A stretch of 64,000 nt of DNA from Streptomyces sp. S465 (GCF_026898115.1 NZ_CP114036.1:3100001-3164000), one strand, 5' to 3'. Counted from the stretch's first letter, positions 33,838-42,613 are shown. Made by a program: numbers and translations. The notes: generated by a model from the sequence alone, not told the origin.

Positions 33838-34689
33838 TCAGAGTCGTTGTGCGATGGCGTGGATGAAATCGCGCGTGTCTTCAGGTGTGAGGGCCAGCAC
33901 TTCCGTCTTGTCCAGGATTCGCCGGTAGTTCGCCAGATGGGTCTCCCCATCCAGCAAGGTCACGCCGGTGGGCGTGTCGAGCTGAACCGTATCCAACTGC
34001 GGGACCACTCCACACATATACGTCACCGAGGCTCCCGCATGTGGAAAGCCCCCAGCGGAGAAGGGAATGGCCCGGACGGTGACGTTATCCCACTCTGACG
34101 CCTCCAGCAGGCGCTCCAACTGCCCACGGGTTACCTTCGGCCCGCCGAACTCCATCCTCAACGCGGCCTCGTGAATAAGGAAGGTGCACTGCGGAGGGTC
34201 GTCCCGATCGAGCACCTCACGTCGCCTCATCCGGTACGAGACGTTGACTCGCCGTTGCGCCGGGGTGAGTGCGGGTTCGGCGGTGGAGAACACGGCGTTC
34301 GCGTAGTCCTCGGTCTGCAGTAGCCCCGGGATGTGCATGATCTGCACCGCGCGCAGGCGCACAGCGTGGGAGTCCAGCTCGGCCAAATCCAGCGCGTCGA
34401 CCGCCATCCGTTCCCGATACTCCTCCCACCAGCCCCGGCCACGCTCGGTGGCCATGGCCGCGAGAGCATCCACGTACGCCTGGTCGCCGCAGGAGTAGAT
34501 GGCGGCCAGCATCCTGACGCGTTCCTCGCTCACGCCGAGGCGTCCCGACTCCATGTTGCTGACCCGTGCACCCTCGGCACCCAGTTGTTGAGCCGCGTAG
34601 GCCACCGTCATCCCGGCGTGCTCACGCATCTTGCGTAGCTCCGCGCCAAGTCGGCGCCGCCTCGCGCTCGGGGCCGCCCTGTGCGTCAT
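33838..34689 (-). CDS. Scr1-type XRE regulator with DUF5753
   Basis: A 283-residue regulator. The helix-turn-helix (GAELRKMREHAGMTVAYAAQ, GARVSNMESGRLG) spans residues about 10-65. The DUF5753 ligand or partner domain follows, with the characteristic LRAVQIMHIPGLLQTEDYA near 115. Start ATG at 34687-34689. It leads an operon with two DUF397 genes and diverges from a RsbW-like ATPase gene, the standard triad in Streptomyces. Family members are described as antitoxin-like repressors. Confidence 0.9.
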   Translation of the reverse strand: MTHRAAPSARRRRLGAELRKMREHAGMTVAYAAQQLGAEGARVSNMESGRLGVSEERVRMLAAIYSCGDQAYVDALAAMATERGRGWWEEYRERMAVDALDLAELDSHAVRLRAVQIMHIPGLLQTEDYANAVFSTAEPALTPAQRRVNVSYRMRRREVLDRDDPPQCTFLIHEAALRMEFGGPKVTRGQLERLLEASEWDNVTVRAIPFSAGGFPHAGASVTYMCGVVPQLDTVQLDTPTGVTLLDGETHLANYRRILDKTEVLALTPEDTRDFIHAIAQRL

Positions 34690-34859
34690 GCCCCTTACCT
34701 CCCCCACTTCGTCGTCACGCGGTGTCGTCGCAACGTTACCGGGTCACCGCATAGAGTGCATGGCTTTTCATCAATCAGTACACGGCTGCACTCAATACCC
34801 TATGGTCTTCAACAGCACAGCGCATCGGAATCACTACGCACCGCGTTGGGAGAACCGCC

Positions 34860-35289
34860 ATGCCCGAAGCCGTCGAACCCACCGAGCCCGCGCACGCCTA
34901 CCGCCTCAGCGCCCCCAACTCCCCCAAGAGCCCCAGGGTGTGCCGCGACGCGATCGCCGCCCTCCTCCACGCCAACGACCTGCACGACCTCGCGGACACG
35001 GCGCGACTGCTGGTCTCCCGAGGCGGTCACCAACGTCAACCAGCACACCAACACCCAACTGATCCACATCGACACCCTCGTCCGCGACCGCATCGCGACC
35101 ATCGCCGTACGCGACGGCTCCCCGGAACGCCACCCATACCCTCGGGACGCGACGCCCGACGAGGAGGGCGGGCGGGGGCTGTTCCTGATGCGGGAGCTGG
35201 CCTACGCATGGGGTGTGACCTGGGAGAACGGGCTGCACCCCACCGGCAAGCACATTTGGTTCGAGCTGCGCGAACCCCTCACCGAGTGA
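34860..35289 (+). pseudogene. RsbW-like anti-sigma ATPase, frameshifted
   Basis: The first frame reads MPEAVEPTEPAHAYRLSAPN...LADTARLLVS, and a second frame continues EAVTNVNQHT...ERHPYPRDATPDEEGGRGLFLMRELAYAWGV to a normal end. The N-box (EAVTNVNQH) and G-box (EEGGRGLFLM) of the HATPase_c_2 fold are intact. An extra C in the CCC run at 35017-35019 accounts for the shift: with CC the junction reads LLVSEAVTNV, the family consensus. The gene is divergent from the Scr1/DUF397 operon. It is either recently inactivated or carries a sequencing error. Confidence 0.82.
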
Positions 35290-35317
35290 AATAAGTACGA
35301 GTGACCGGAGGACACCC

Positions 35318-35986
35318 ATGCCGCGCGCATCCGCCACCCTGCCCGAGTACTGGGACAGCTACAAGCCTCACCGCGAGGAAGGTGAGCAGCCCGCACCGAG
35401 CGTGGACGCGTTCGAGTGGACGCAGTACCAAGGACACGGACCGGGTGCGGAGTTTCTGGGGAGTCCCCGCACCGCGCTGGAGCTGGGTTCCGCCGAGGGC
35501 AAGGAAGCCGTGTACCTCGCTCGTACGGGCGTCGAGGTGACCGCCGTGGACTTTTCCGCCGTCCAGGTCGCCCGCGCCCACCGTTGGTGGGAGGGCACGT
35601 CCCGGCTGACCTTCGTGCACGCCGAAGCCTGCGACTACCTTGCCCGCACCGACGCCATGTACGACGCGGTGTTCTCCATCTGGGGAGCCGTCTGGTTCAC
35701 CGACCCCAACGCCTTGATCCCGCTGATCCTCGAACGCATCAATCCCGGCGGCACCCTGGCCTTCTCACAGGCCGAGCCCATCGAGGACCACTACGGAGCG
35801 CAGGCGATGTACGGAAACGGATTCACGGGTCGAAAGCTCACCCTTCTGCGTTGGTCATACGCGCCCGAGTGGTGGGCCGACCTGCTGAAGCGCACGGGCT
35901 TCGTCGACATCGACGCGCGGGTGCTCCCTGCGCCGGACCCGGCGGACGTCGGCACCCTCATGGTGCGCGCGAGCGCTCCGAGGTGA
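35318..35986 (+). CDS. SAM-dependent methyltransferase, class I
   Basis: A 222-residue cytosolic methyltransferase. Motif I for SAM is ALELGSAEGKEAVYLA near residue 49, followed by VTAVDFSAVQVARA with the ribose-binding aspartate. Then come DAVFSIWGAVWFTDP and the NPGGTLAFSQAEP strand. An aromatic-rich start (EYWDSYKPHREEGEQP) is often seen with small-molecule methylases. The substrate is unknown. It starts 28 bp after the RsbW-like gene, with GGAGG upstream, and may be part of the same transcript. Confidence 0.88.
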   Translation: MPRASATLPEYWDSYKPHREEGEQPAPSVDAFEWTQYQGHGPGAEFLGSPRTALELGSAEGKEAVYLARTGVEVTAVDFSAVQVARAHRWWEGTSRLTFVHAEACDYLARTDAMYDAVFSIWGAVWFTDPNALIPLILERINPGGTLAFSQAEPIEDHYGAQAMYGNGFTGRKLTLLRWSYAPEWWADLLKRTGFVDIDARVLPAPDPADVGTLMVRASAPR

Positions 35987-36177
35987 ACCGACGCCTGTCG
36001 TCTCCGTCTTTCCCCACCCCACTCGTTGCGATGTCACAGTCGTGTGCTGGTCGCGATGTGTCCCGGTCACAACCCCGCTGGGGTACGGCAGTTGGCCGCC
36101 GTACCGCGCCTCCCCTTCCGCACACTGGTTCTACAGAGCAGGTCAGCGCGGACAAGACGACGGATGAGGGATGCGCC

Positions 36178-36381
36178 ATGGCGGCCGGTTGCCGGGACTG
36201 TGAGACGTGTACGAGGTCGTGGCTGGGGCGGCTGTTCCAGAACGTGGCGGTGGGGCTGATGCACATCTGCACGATCGGCATCAGCTATCTGATCAAGAAG
36301 GGGTTCAGGCGGCACTGCCCGCAGTGCAAGCACCTGCTGTCGCGGCACGCGCGCAGGGCGGACGGTTCGTTCCGGGACTAG
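36178..36381 (+). CDS. Zinc-ribbon membrane miniprotein (LITAF-like)
   Basis: A 67-residue protein. Two CxxC pairs (CRDCETC and CPQCKHLLSRH) flank one hydrophobic helix (NVAVGLMHICTIGISYLI), the plan of LITAF-like or double-zinc-ribbon membrane proteins. The ATG at 36178 is preferred; another ATG seven bases earlier is out of frame. Its function is unknown. Confidence 0.7.
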   Translation: MAAGCRDCETCTRSWLGRLFQNVAVGLMHICTIGISYLIKKGFRRHCPQCKHLLSRHARRADGSFRD

Positions 36382-36383
36382 TA

Positions 36384-36615
36384 GTGCTTGGTCAGGTTGG
36401 TGTGCGGGTGGGTATGTCACGGTTGCAGGTGGGGCAGGCGCCGGTCCAGGTTGCGAGGAGTGTCTGCAGTTCGCGGACGACTTGGTAGAGGCTCAGGCCG
36501 ACGCCGTGTCTTTTGGGGCACGGGCCAGTCGCTGCAAGGTGCAGAAGGCATGCGCGACGGAGACGAGGGTGACGTGGTGGTGCCAGCCGCCCCAGGTCCG
36601 GCCCTCGAAGTGGGC
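36384..36615 (-). mobile_element. Fragment of an IS701-family transposase, 3' end
   Basis: Only the C-terminal end of the transposase remains. HFEGRTWGGWHHHVTLVSVAHAFC...LARAPKDTASA is the typical tail with a stop at 36493-36495. In a shifted frame LSLYQVVRELQTLLATWTGACPTCNRDIPTRTPT continues, which normally forms the last part. So it is both truncated and frameshifted. Similarity ends abruptly at about 36615. The left edge abuts the zinc-ribbon gene. It cannot move on its own. Confidence 0.72.
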
Positions 36616-36616
36616 C

Positions 36617-36957
36617 AGGCCGCCGGCGACCACGAGGCGCGCACCGTCATCGCCGTCTCCTTCGCCTGCATGGACGTCGCGACGGCCAGCCTGATCGCCC
36701 TCGACGGCGCGGGTGACGTCATGGAGCTGTACGACCAGACCCTCGCCCTGACCCGCACCACACCATGACCGGGCCGGGGGAGCCGGGCGGGGTGTCAGGA
36801 GCCGGGCGGGGTGTGAGTGGCCGCTGAGCAGGCCGAGCGCCTGGTCGAAGGTGCCGTTGGCTTCGGCGAAGCAAACGCCGCCCTCATGTCCAGCGCCGTA
36901 GCAGGACGGCTCGACCACCTCGGCACGCGTAACGCCCAGTCGGCCAAGTGCCGGTGA
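36617..36957 (+). pseudogene. Gene scraps next to the transposase fragment
   Basis: Two stretches look coding but have no start or partner. The first ends ARTVIAVSFACMDVATASL...MELYDQTLALTRTTP at 36768, a plausible protein C-terminus cut by the transposase fragment. The second, from GTG 36817 to 36957, reads VAAEQAERLVEGAVGFGEAN...LDHLGTRNAQSAKCR. Neither matches a family I know. They are probably remains of genes disrupted by the element. Confidence 0.4.
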
Positions 36958-37045
36958 AACGGTTGGGGGCCGTGCGGCCAAGTACCGGGTGAAGGGATCA
37001 CCGAGCACCTTGGAGGCATGGGTGCCCCTCATACCCGAACGACCC

Positions 37046-37633
37046 ATGAGCCGGGGCGCGCCGCCGCGGCCGGACGCCGCGGGGTTCGCGGCGTTCTACG
37101 AGGAGAACTTCGACGCCGTCCTCGGCTTCGTGACCCGGCGCACCACCTGCCCGCAGGTGGCCGCGGACCTCACCGCCGACATCTTCGTCGCGGCGCTGGA
37201 GGCAGCCGACCGGTATGACCCCGGGCGCGGGTCGCCCTCCGCCTGGTTGTACGGCATCGCCCGCAACGTCCTGTCCTCCCACTACCGGGGCAACGTCCGC
37301 GAGCGTCACGCGGTGGCGCGGCTGAACGGGCGCCGGCTGCTGGACGACGAGGACATCGCCGCGCTGGAGGAGCGGATCGACGCGGAACGGGCGGCACGGG
37401 CGCTGGCCGAGCGGCACAGCGCGCTGAGCGAGCCGCTGCGCGAAGTCCTCGATCTGGTGGCCGTCGACGGCCTCACCCCGCGCGAGGCCGCTCAGGCCCT
37501 CGGGCTCAACCAGGCGACGGTGCGGGTCCGTCTGCACCGCGCGAAGCGGGCGCTGCGCGCCGCATACCCGGCCGTCACCGAACGCACCGATCGCACCGAA
37601 CCAGTCGATCGCACTTTGGAGGTTGTCTCATGA
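37046..37633 (+). CDS. ECF-type RNA polymerase sigma factor
   Basis: A 195-residue group 4 sigma factor. Region 2 is FAAFYEENFDAVLGFVTRR near residue 12 through ADRYDPGRGSPSAWLYGIARN (two adjacent blocks). Region 4 is PLREVLDLVAVDGLTPREAAQALGLNQATVRVRLHRAKRAL, again in blocks. The ATG at 37046 gives the standard length. It overlaps the next gene by ATGA, so the membrane protein should be its partner. There is no CxxC zinc anti-sigma domain in the partner, which makes the regulation unusual. Confidence 0.92.
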   Translation: MSRGAPPRPDAAGFAAFYEENFDAVLGFVTRRTTCPQVAADLTADIFVAALEAADRYDPGRGSPSAWLYGIARNVLSSHYRGNVRERHAVARLNGRRLLDDEDIAALEERIDAERAARALAERHSALSEPLREVLDLVAVDGLTPREAAQALGLNQATVRVRLHRAKRALRAAYPAVTERTDRTEPVDRTLEVVS

Positions 37634-38229
37634 GCACGCCCACCGGATTCAAGCGGCGCCTGGCGTCGGAGCTGTCGGCCATGGCCACGGCACCGGCCCC
37701 CGTCGGTGCCACCCGCGCCCCGGCCCGTCGCCTCCGCGTCCGGTTCGCGGTCGCGGCGGTGGCGACGGCCGCCGGTGCGGCGGTGGTCGTGCCCACACTG
37801 AGCGGCTCGGGCGCCGCGCCCGCGTACGCCGTGACCAAGCAGGGCGACGGCTCCCTGGTCCTTTACCTGGACCGCCCCGAGGGCCTGCCCGGTCTGCAGA
37901 AGCAGCTGAAGGAGATGGGCGTGCGGGCGGCCGTCCTGGAGGGGGACGAGAACTGCCCCACGGGTGCCCCGCCCGAAGCCCCCTGGGCCACGATGGACTA
38001 TGCGATGACGATCTCGTCCCAGCCGTGGAGCGCCATCATCCGCCCGGACATGATCCCGGACGACACCGTCCTGCCGGACGGCAGCCGGGCCAAGGGCGCG
38101 ACGCTGCTCATCGTGGCGGAGTTCGGCAAGGACCACAGGACCAAGGGGGTGTCGTTCCGGCTGGTGGAGAAGGTCCCGAAGTGCAGCGTGCCAGGGATCG
38201 GCGCCGGCGGCCCGGACGCGCACCTCTGA
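37630..38229 (+). CDS. Membrane-anchored partner of the sigma factor
   Basis: A 199-residue protein. About 35 cytosolic residues precede a membrane helix at about 38-55 (VRFAVAAVATAAGAAVVV). About 140 extracellular residues follow, with two cysteines (ENCPTGAPPEAPWATM, VEKVPKCSVPG). Translational coupling to the sigma gene suggests it controls it, but the N-terminal region is too short for a classic anti-sigma domain. It resembles the CU044_5270-like proteins that pair with sigma factors in Streptomyces; that resemblance is loose. Confidence 0.75.
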   Translation: MSTPTGFKRRLASELSAMATAPAPVGATRAPARRLRVRFAVAAVATAAGAAVVVPTLSGSGAAPAYAVTKQGDGSLVLYLDRPEGLPGLQKQLKEMGVRAAVLEGDENCPTGAPPEAPWATMDYAMTISSQPWSAIIRPDMIPDDTVLPDGSRAKGATLLIVAEFGKDHRTKGVSFRLVEKVPKCSVPGIGAGGPDAHL

Positions 38230-38612
38230 CGCGAGGGCACGGTCGCGGGCCACTCCCCCGGCTCCGCCCCCCATGGCTCAGCCGTCGTGACTCAGCCGCC
38301 ACGGCTCAGTCCCCCGAGGAAGCGGACCGTTTCGACAAGCGGGGTCCGATCCGTGCGGGCGTGCGGCCCGTGCGGATCCTCGCAGTGGCGGAGAGCACCC
38401 GCTCAGGCGCGGGGATGTCGTGGGTGGCGCCGGTCACCGGGCCCTGTGGAACGAGGCCCGGTGACCGGCGCGGTGGGTCGTCAGGCGCTCGGTCAGAGGT
38501 ATCGGAAGCCGACGGGGACGCCATCGGCTCGATGGACACCAGCGTCCCGGGAGCGGATCTTGCAGACCATCCCGTTGACGACCCGCCGGTCGATGATCTT
38601 TGCGGCCGGACC
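38230..38612. other. Intergenic stretch with a possible IS5-type remnant
   Basis: About 380 bp without a gene. On the minus strand, near 38535-38610, DRRVVNGMVCKIRS followed by degenerate sequence resembles the N-terminus of IS5-family transposases (HRRVVNGMVWKIRTG-like). The rest is not recognisable. Low confidence. Confidence 0.35.
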
Positions 38613-39182
38613 CTAGCGCACGGCTCCGGTCGCGCGTACTTCGGCGAGCGCTTGCCGTGCCAGCGGGCCGAAGCCCTCGCTGTTGTCGGTGTCGATCCAC
38701 TGATCGTAGGCGATCTCCCAGACGAGCATGCCCAGTTTCGCGGCCACGCGCGCGGTCAGGCTCGGGACTCCGCGGCCTTTGAGGGCCTCGATCATCGAGG
38801 CGGCGAGGTCGATCCTTTTCAGGGCTTCACGTTCACGCAGTTCCGTATTGGCGTTCAGCACGGCCTGGCGCCGGCCGCTGAACTCACGGCGGTCGGCGGT
38901 GAAGAACGTCCGGCCGAGCGCGTCGAGGGCGTCCGCCACCGCATCGAGCGGCCCGGCCGCCGGCGGCGCCGAGGCGATCCCTTCGACGAGCAGACCGGTC
39001 ACCGTGCCCCCGCCGAAGAGCACCTCGCGCTTGTCCGGGAAGTACCGGAAGAACGTGCTCTTGGTGAGCCCCGCGCGCTCCGCGATCTCGATCACGGTCG
39101 TGTTCTCGTAGCCGTGCTCCTCGAAGAGGTCGAGGGCGGCGGCGGCGAGTCGTCCTGGTGCGTCGGGTTGCCAGCGAGCCAT
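38613..39182 (-). CDS. TetR-family repressor
   Basis: A 189-residue TetR-type regulator. The HTH is at the N-terminus (AALDLFEEHGYENTTVIEIAERAGLTKSTFFRYFPDKREVLF, in blocks). The ligand domain follows, with the conserved acidic GPLDAVADALDALGR region and RVAAKLGMLVWEIAYDQW near the end. Start ATG at 39180-39182. It diverges from a quinone-oxidoreductase-like gene, and a perfect inverted repeat lies between them, so it most likely represses both. Confidence 0.93.
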   Translation of the reverse strand: MARWQPDAPGRLAAAALDLFEEHGYENTTVIEIAERAGLTKSTFFRYFPDKREVLFGGGTVTGLLVEGIASAPPAAGPLDAVADALDALGRTFFTADRREFSGRRQAVLNANTELREREALKRIDLAASMIEALKGRGVPSLTARVAAKLGMLVWEIAYDQWIDTDNSEGFGPLARQALAEVRATGAVR

Positions 39183-39195
39183 GGGAGCAGTGTAC

Positions 39196-39241
39196 GGGAC
39201 TTGGTGCCGTCACTGGTGTAGGGTCGATGAGACCAAGTCCC
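39196..39241. promoter_or_regulatory. Operator inverted repeat for the TetR regulator
   Basis: GGGACTTGGT (39196-39205) is repeated in inverse as ACCAAGTCCC (39232-39241), a perfect 10-bp match with 26 bp between the arms. It lies midway between the TetR gene and the oxidoreductase gene and probably covers both promoters. Confidence 0.7.
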
Positions 39242-39265
39242 ATCACTGGCCAGGAGAGGTCACCG

Positions 39266-40186
39266 ATGAGTAAAACTGTCCGTTATCAGCGCTTTGGCGG
39301 TCCCGAAGTACTCGAACTGCAGGAGATACCCGAGCCGCACGCCGCACCGGACGAGGTTCGCGTCCGGGTCACGGCCGCCGGGCTGAATCCGATGGACTGG
39401 CAGATCACCACACAGCCCGAAATGGCGGCGCGGTTCGGCATCACCTTGCCGGCCGGGTTCGGCAGCGACTTCGCCGGAGTGGTGGACGAGGTGGGCGCCG
39501 AAGCCACGGGATTCGCGACCGGCGACCGGGTGTACGGGGCTGCGATTGGGCGTTCCGTCGCCGATTTCGTGCTGGTCAAGACACCCACGGCAACGCTATG
39601 GCCCACCCCGGAGGGCATCGGCGACGAGGTGGCGGGCGTGCTTCCGGTGTCCGGTCTGACGGCCGCCGCCGCGCTCGCCGCGATCGGACTCCGCGCCGGG
39701 GACACCGTCCTGATCGGTGGGGCGGCGGGCGGCGTGGGCATCTTCGCCGTGCAGCTGGCGAAGCTCGCGGGTGCCCGGGTGCTCGGCACCTCCTCCGAGG
39801 GCACGTTCGGATTCCTGCGCGAGCTCGGCGCCGAACCCGTGGCGTACGGCCCCGGCCTGGCGGACCGGGTGCGGGCCTTGGCGCCCGAGGGGATCACCGC
39901 CGCAGCCGACCTGTTCGGAAGGGAGGCGGCCGAGACCGCGCTCAAGCTCGGCGTGGCACCCGAGCGGATCTCCGTCGTAGCCGACGGCCCCACCCCGCCG
40001 CCCGGTGTGCACAAGGCGGGCGCCCTGGATGCGGGTCCGGGCGCCCTGGAACGGATCACCGACGCGATCACTTCTGGCGAGATCACGGTGCCGATCGCGG
40101 CGACCTTCCCGGTCGAGCGGATCCGCGAAGCCGTGACGATGCAGGCCGACAGGCATGTTCACGGCAAAATCGTGATCGCACTGTGA
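39266..40186 (+). CDS. NADPH-dependent quinone oxidoreductase (MDR superfamily)
   Basis: A 306-residue zinc-free medium-chain dehydrogenase/reductase. The N-terminal GroES-like fold includes RVRVTAAGLNPMDWQI and GSDFAGVVDEVG. The Rossmann part has the NADPH motif LIGGAAGGVGIFAVQLAK near 152. No catalytic zinc cysteines. These enzymes reduce quinones or enones, often as detoxification. ATG 39266 follows a GAGAGG. The divergent TetR regulator probably responds to a related compound. Confidence 0.92.
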   Translation: MSKTVRYQRFGGPEVLELQEIPEPHAAPDEVRVRVTAAGLNPMDWQITTQPEMAARFGITLPAGFGSDFAGVVDEVGAEATGFATGDRVYGAAIGRSVADFVLVKTPTATLWPTPEGIGDEVAGVLPVSGLTAAAALAAIGLRAGDTVLIGGAAGGVGIFAVQLAKLAGARVLGTSSEGTFGFLRELGAEPVAYGPGLADRVRALAPEGITAAADLFGREAAETALKLGVAPERISVVADGPTPPPGVHKAGALDAGPGALERITDAITSGEITVPIAATFPVERIREAVTMQADRHVHGKIVIAL

Positions 40187-40215
40187 ACCGGCACAAGGTG
40201 GACTCAGCGTGTTCC

Positions 40216-40266
40216 CCGCACCGGGCCTGACCGGCCGCGTCACAGGCCCGGCCAGGCCCGGTGCGG
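40216..40266 (+). terminator. Hairpin after the oxidoreductase
   Basis: CCGCACCGGGCCTG (40216-40229) pairs perfectly with CAGGCCCGGTGCGG (40253-40266); the loop holds further pairing. It lies 30 bp after the oxidoreductase stop, so it is a strong terminator. Confidence 0.8.
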
Positions 40267-40395
40267 ACAAGGGGCGGTTGCGGCTGAGCAGCCGAAGGGG
40301 CAGATCGCCCATTCCGTCACGCCCCCCTTGGTATGGTGCGCGGGTTGCACCGCTGGGAGAGTTACGGCAGCGCTCAGGGGAGAGGCCAGGCGACG

Positions 40396-41247
40396 ATGCA
40401 GGCGTCAGAGGTCCCGCATGCGGTGTCCGCGGCCATGTCGATCGCCTCATCACGTGGCCTGACAGCCGACGACGCGATCGTTCTTCACAACTCGAACAAG
40501 CTCACTCTGCGTCTGCTGCCGTGTGACGTCCTGGCCCGGGTGGCACCTGCAGCGCATCAGGTCGCACAGTTCGAGATCGAGCTCGCTCAACGGCTCGCCG
40601 CATCCGGGTGCCCGGTGGCTGCTCTCGAGCCCCGGGTGGAGCCACGCGTTCATGAGCGTGATGGCTTCGTGGTCACGCTATGGACCCACTACGAACCCGT
40701 GACACCCCAAGAGGTCTCTCCGGCCGACTACGCTCATGCGCTCCAACGGCTGCATGTCGGCATGCGCGAGGTCGATGTCCCGACGCCGCGATTCACGGAT
40801 CGCGTCGAGCGGGCTCAACAACTCGTGGCGAACCGCGACCAGACTCCGGCGCTCGCCGACGCGGACCGGGAGCTGCTCGGCAGCACGTTACGAAGCCTGA
40901 GAAGAGTGATCGACGAGCGCGGTGGCGCCGAGCAGCTGCTGCACGGCGAGCCGCACCCGGGCAACGTGCTCACCACGAAGAACGGGCTGGTGTTCATCGA
41001 CCTCGAGACGTGTTGCCGTGGGCCCGTCGAATTCGACCTCGCCCATGCGCCCGAAGAAGTCGGCGAGCACTATCCGGGTGTCGATCAAGACATGCTGCGC
41101 GCGTGCCGGCTACTCGTACTGGCGATGATCACAGCATGGCGCTGGGATCGAGGCGACCAGCTCCCCAACGGGCGCCGGCTGGGCACGGAGTGGCTCGGCC
41201 AGATCCGAGCCGCACTCCATCGCAACGGCTTGGAAACCCATGGCTGA
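40396..41247 (+). CDS. Aminoglycoside-phosphotransferase-like kinase
   Basis: A 283-residue protein of the APH/choline kinase fold. The Brenner motif is HGEPHPGNVL near 196-205, and the metal aspartate is in LVFIDLETCCRG. An N-terminal lobe starts after MQASEVPHAVSAAMSIA. Such proteins phosphorylate antibiotics, sugars, choline or unknown metabolites; nothing here fixes the substrate, and a resistance role should not be assumed. The ATG at 40396 is preferred over an upstream start lacking similarity. It is a single-gene unit. Confidence 0.85.
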   Translation: MQASEVPHAVSAAMSIASSRGLTADDAIVLHNSNKLTLRLLPCDVLARVAPAAHQVAQFEIELAQRLAASGCPVAALEPRVEPRVHERDGFVVTLWTHYEPVTPQEVSPADYAHALQRLHVGMREVDVPTPRFTDRVERAQQLVANRDQTPALADADRELLGSTLRSLRRVIDERGGAEQLLHGEPHPGNVLTTKNGLVFIDLETCCRGPVEFDLAHAPEEVGEHYPGVDQDMLRACRLLVLAMITAWRWDRGDQLPNGRRLGTEWLGQIRAALHRNGLETHG

Positions 41248-41446
41248 TCGCGGACCTTTGAGGTCGTGGCCGACCGGCTGTTGATGTCGGCACCTGGCGC
41301 GGCCGTGGCCTCGGCCACCTGGCGCGTCGCCGGGGCCGCAGTCGGCCTGCCGAGGGGGCGCGGGGGAGCAGCCGCCGCGCCCTCTTCGGCCGGGCCTGCG
41401 CGGCGTCATCCCGCTGTAGGGCGGCGCCGTGAGCCAGGTGCCCGGT

Positions 41447-42487
41447 TCACCGGACCCGGCGCCCGGTGAGACGGTCGCCGGACAGACGCGTGCCGGCCTG
41501 CTTGATCTGCTGGAACAGCGGAGAGACCGCCAGGCTCTGGAGGCCGGGCAAGGACCCGACGCGGTCCGATGTGAATTCGAACAGTTCATCGAGGTCCCGG
41601 CAGTGCGCGACGGCGTGGATGTTGTCGGGCCCGGAGACGGCCGCCGCGAAGGCGATCTCGGGTTCCCGCGCGAGTGCGCGTCCGACGCTTTTGACCGCCG
41701 ACGGGTGCACGCGGAGCCAGAGGTGGGCCTGAGCGTGGTAGCCCAGCGCCGCCGCGGCGATCTCGACGTCGATGTGGACGACGCGGCGCAGGATCAAGGC
41801 GTGCAGGCGGCGTGACGCACGGCCAGGCGTGAGGTCCGCCGCCGCGGCGAGATCGACGAGACTGGCACGACCGTCCGCGGCGAGGACGTCGAGCATCTTC
41901 TCGTCCCCGGGGGTGAGGCGCACCGGATCGCGCGCGACGATCGGGGACTCCGTGAAAGGGACTTCGTCGGTCCCGAGGAGCGCTTCCTGCTGCGGGGTCA
42001 GCGCGCCGCGCAGGGCGGCCCAATAATGGCCGCGGCCGCCGAGGAACTGACGGAGCATCACGGACGCGTTGATGTCGAGGACCGCCGCGGTGCGCGGAAG
42101 CCGCTGGCCGAGCAGGTCGTCGCGCTGTTCCGGAGTCCGCGAGCGGACCGCGCAGGTGACTTCGGAGCCCGCGGCGCCGAGGGCCACCCAGTTGACATCG
42201 TCGCGCTTCGCGAGTGCGTCGGCGATCGCCGCCGCACTGCCGGGGCGGCAGCGCAGCCGCACCAGCCACTTGCTCTGCCCGAGCGCCCCCGGATCGACGA
42301 CGCCGGCGACGCGGATGACGCCATCGGCGCGCAGCCGGCGATAACGGCGGCCGACGGCGCCCTCGGTGAGGCCGAGCGCGTCCGCGATCGAGGCGAACGA
42401 GGCCCGCGGAGCGACCTGGAGTGCCCGAATGAGACGCACATCATCAGGCTGCACAGCGCCGGATTCGGTCATGGACGCGCTTGTCAT
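41447..42487 (-). CDS. Lrp/AsnC regulator with two tandem Lrp modules
   Basis: A 346-residue protein made of two Lrp/AsnC units in series. The first has an HTH (RLIRALQVAPRASFASIADALGLTEGAVGRR, blocks) and a RAM-type sensor domain. The second repeats this with MLDVLAADGRASLVDLAAAADL and AHLWLRVHPSAVKSVGRALA. Normal family members are about 150 residues and dimerise; fusion gives a built-in dimer. Start ATG at 42485-42487, or 15 bases later. It is divergent from the SDR-amidohydrolase genes and probably controls them. Confidence 0.9.
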   Translation of the reverse strand: MTSASMTESGAVQPDDVRLIRALQVAPRASFASIADALGLTEGAVGRRYRRLRADGVIRVAGVVDPGALGQSKWLVRLRCRPGSAAAIADALAKRDDVNWVALGAAGSEVTCAVRSRTPEQRDDLLGQRLPRTAAVLDINASVMLRQFLGGRGHYWAALRGALTPQQEALLGTDEVPFTESPIVARDPVRLTPGDEKMLDVLAADGRASLVDLAAAADLTPGRASRRLHALILRRVVHIDVEIAAAALGYHAQAHLWLRVHPSAVKSVGRALAREPEIAFAAAVSGPDNIHAVAHCRDLDELFEFTSDRVGSLPGLQSLAVSPLFQQIKQAGTRLSGDRLTGRRVR

Positions 42488-42580
42488 GCGGGCAATCGTA
42501 CAAATCTGCCCTGTGGACGTGCCCCGGAGGCGGCGTAACGGCAAGACTCCCACGAGGCAGCTCGGTGCGAGCTCGCCATT

Positions 42581-42595
42581 GTTCGAATGTTCGAA
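42581..42595. promoter_or_regulatory. Direct repeat GTTCGAA in the Lrp-SDR promoter region
   Basis: GTTCGAA at 42581-42587 is repeated at 42589-42595 with one base between. It lies just before the ribosome site of the SDR gene and between the divergent genes. Each heptamer contains the palindrome TTCGAA. It may be a binding site for the tandem Lrp protein, or it may be coincidental. Confidence 0.4.
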
Positions 42596-42613
42596 GAAGG
42601 AGGATGACCCGAA

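Noticed and set aside
38613..38700. Possible continuation of an IS5-type transposase into the TetR gene region
   Set aside because: The TetR gene is complete and in frame there; similarity to IS5 is limited to one short motif upstream of it.
40396..41247. Reading the phosphotransferase as an aminoglycoside resistance gene
   Set aside because: The fold fits, but APH-like kinases act on many substrates and nothing in the context points to an aminoglycoside.
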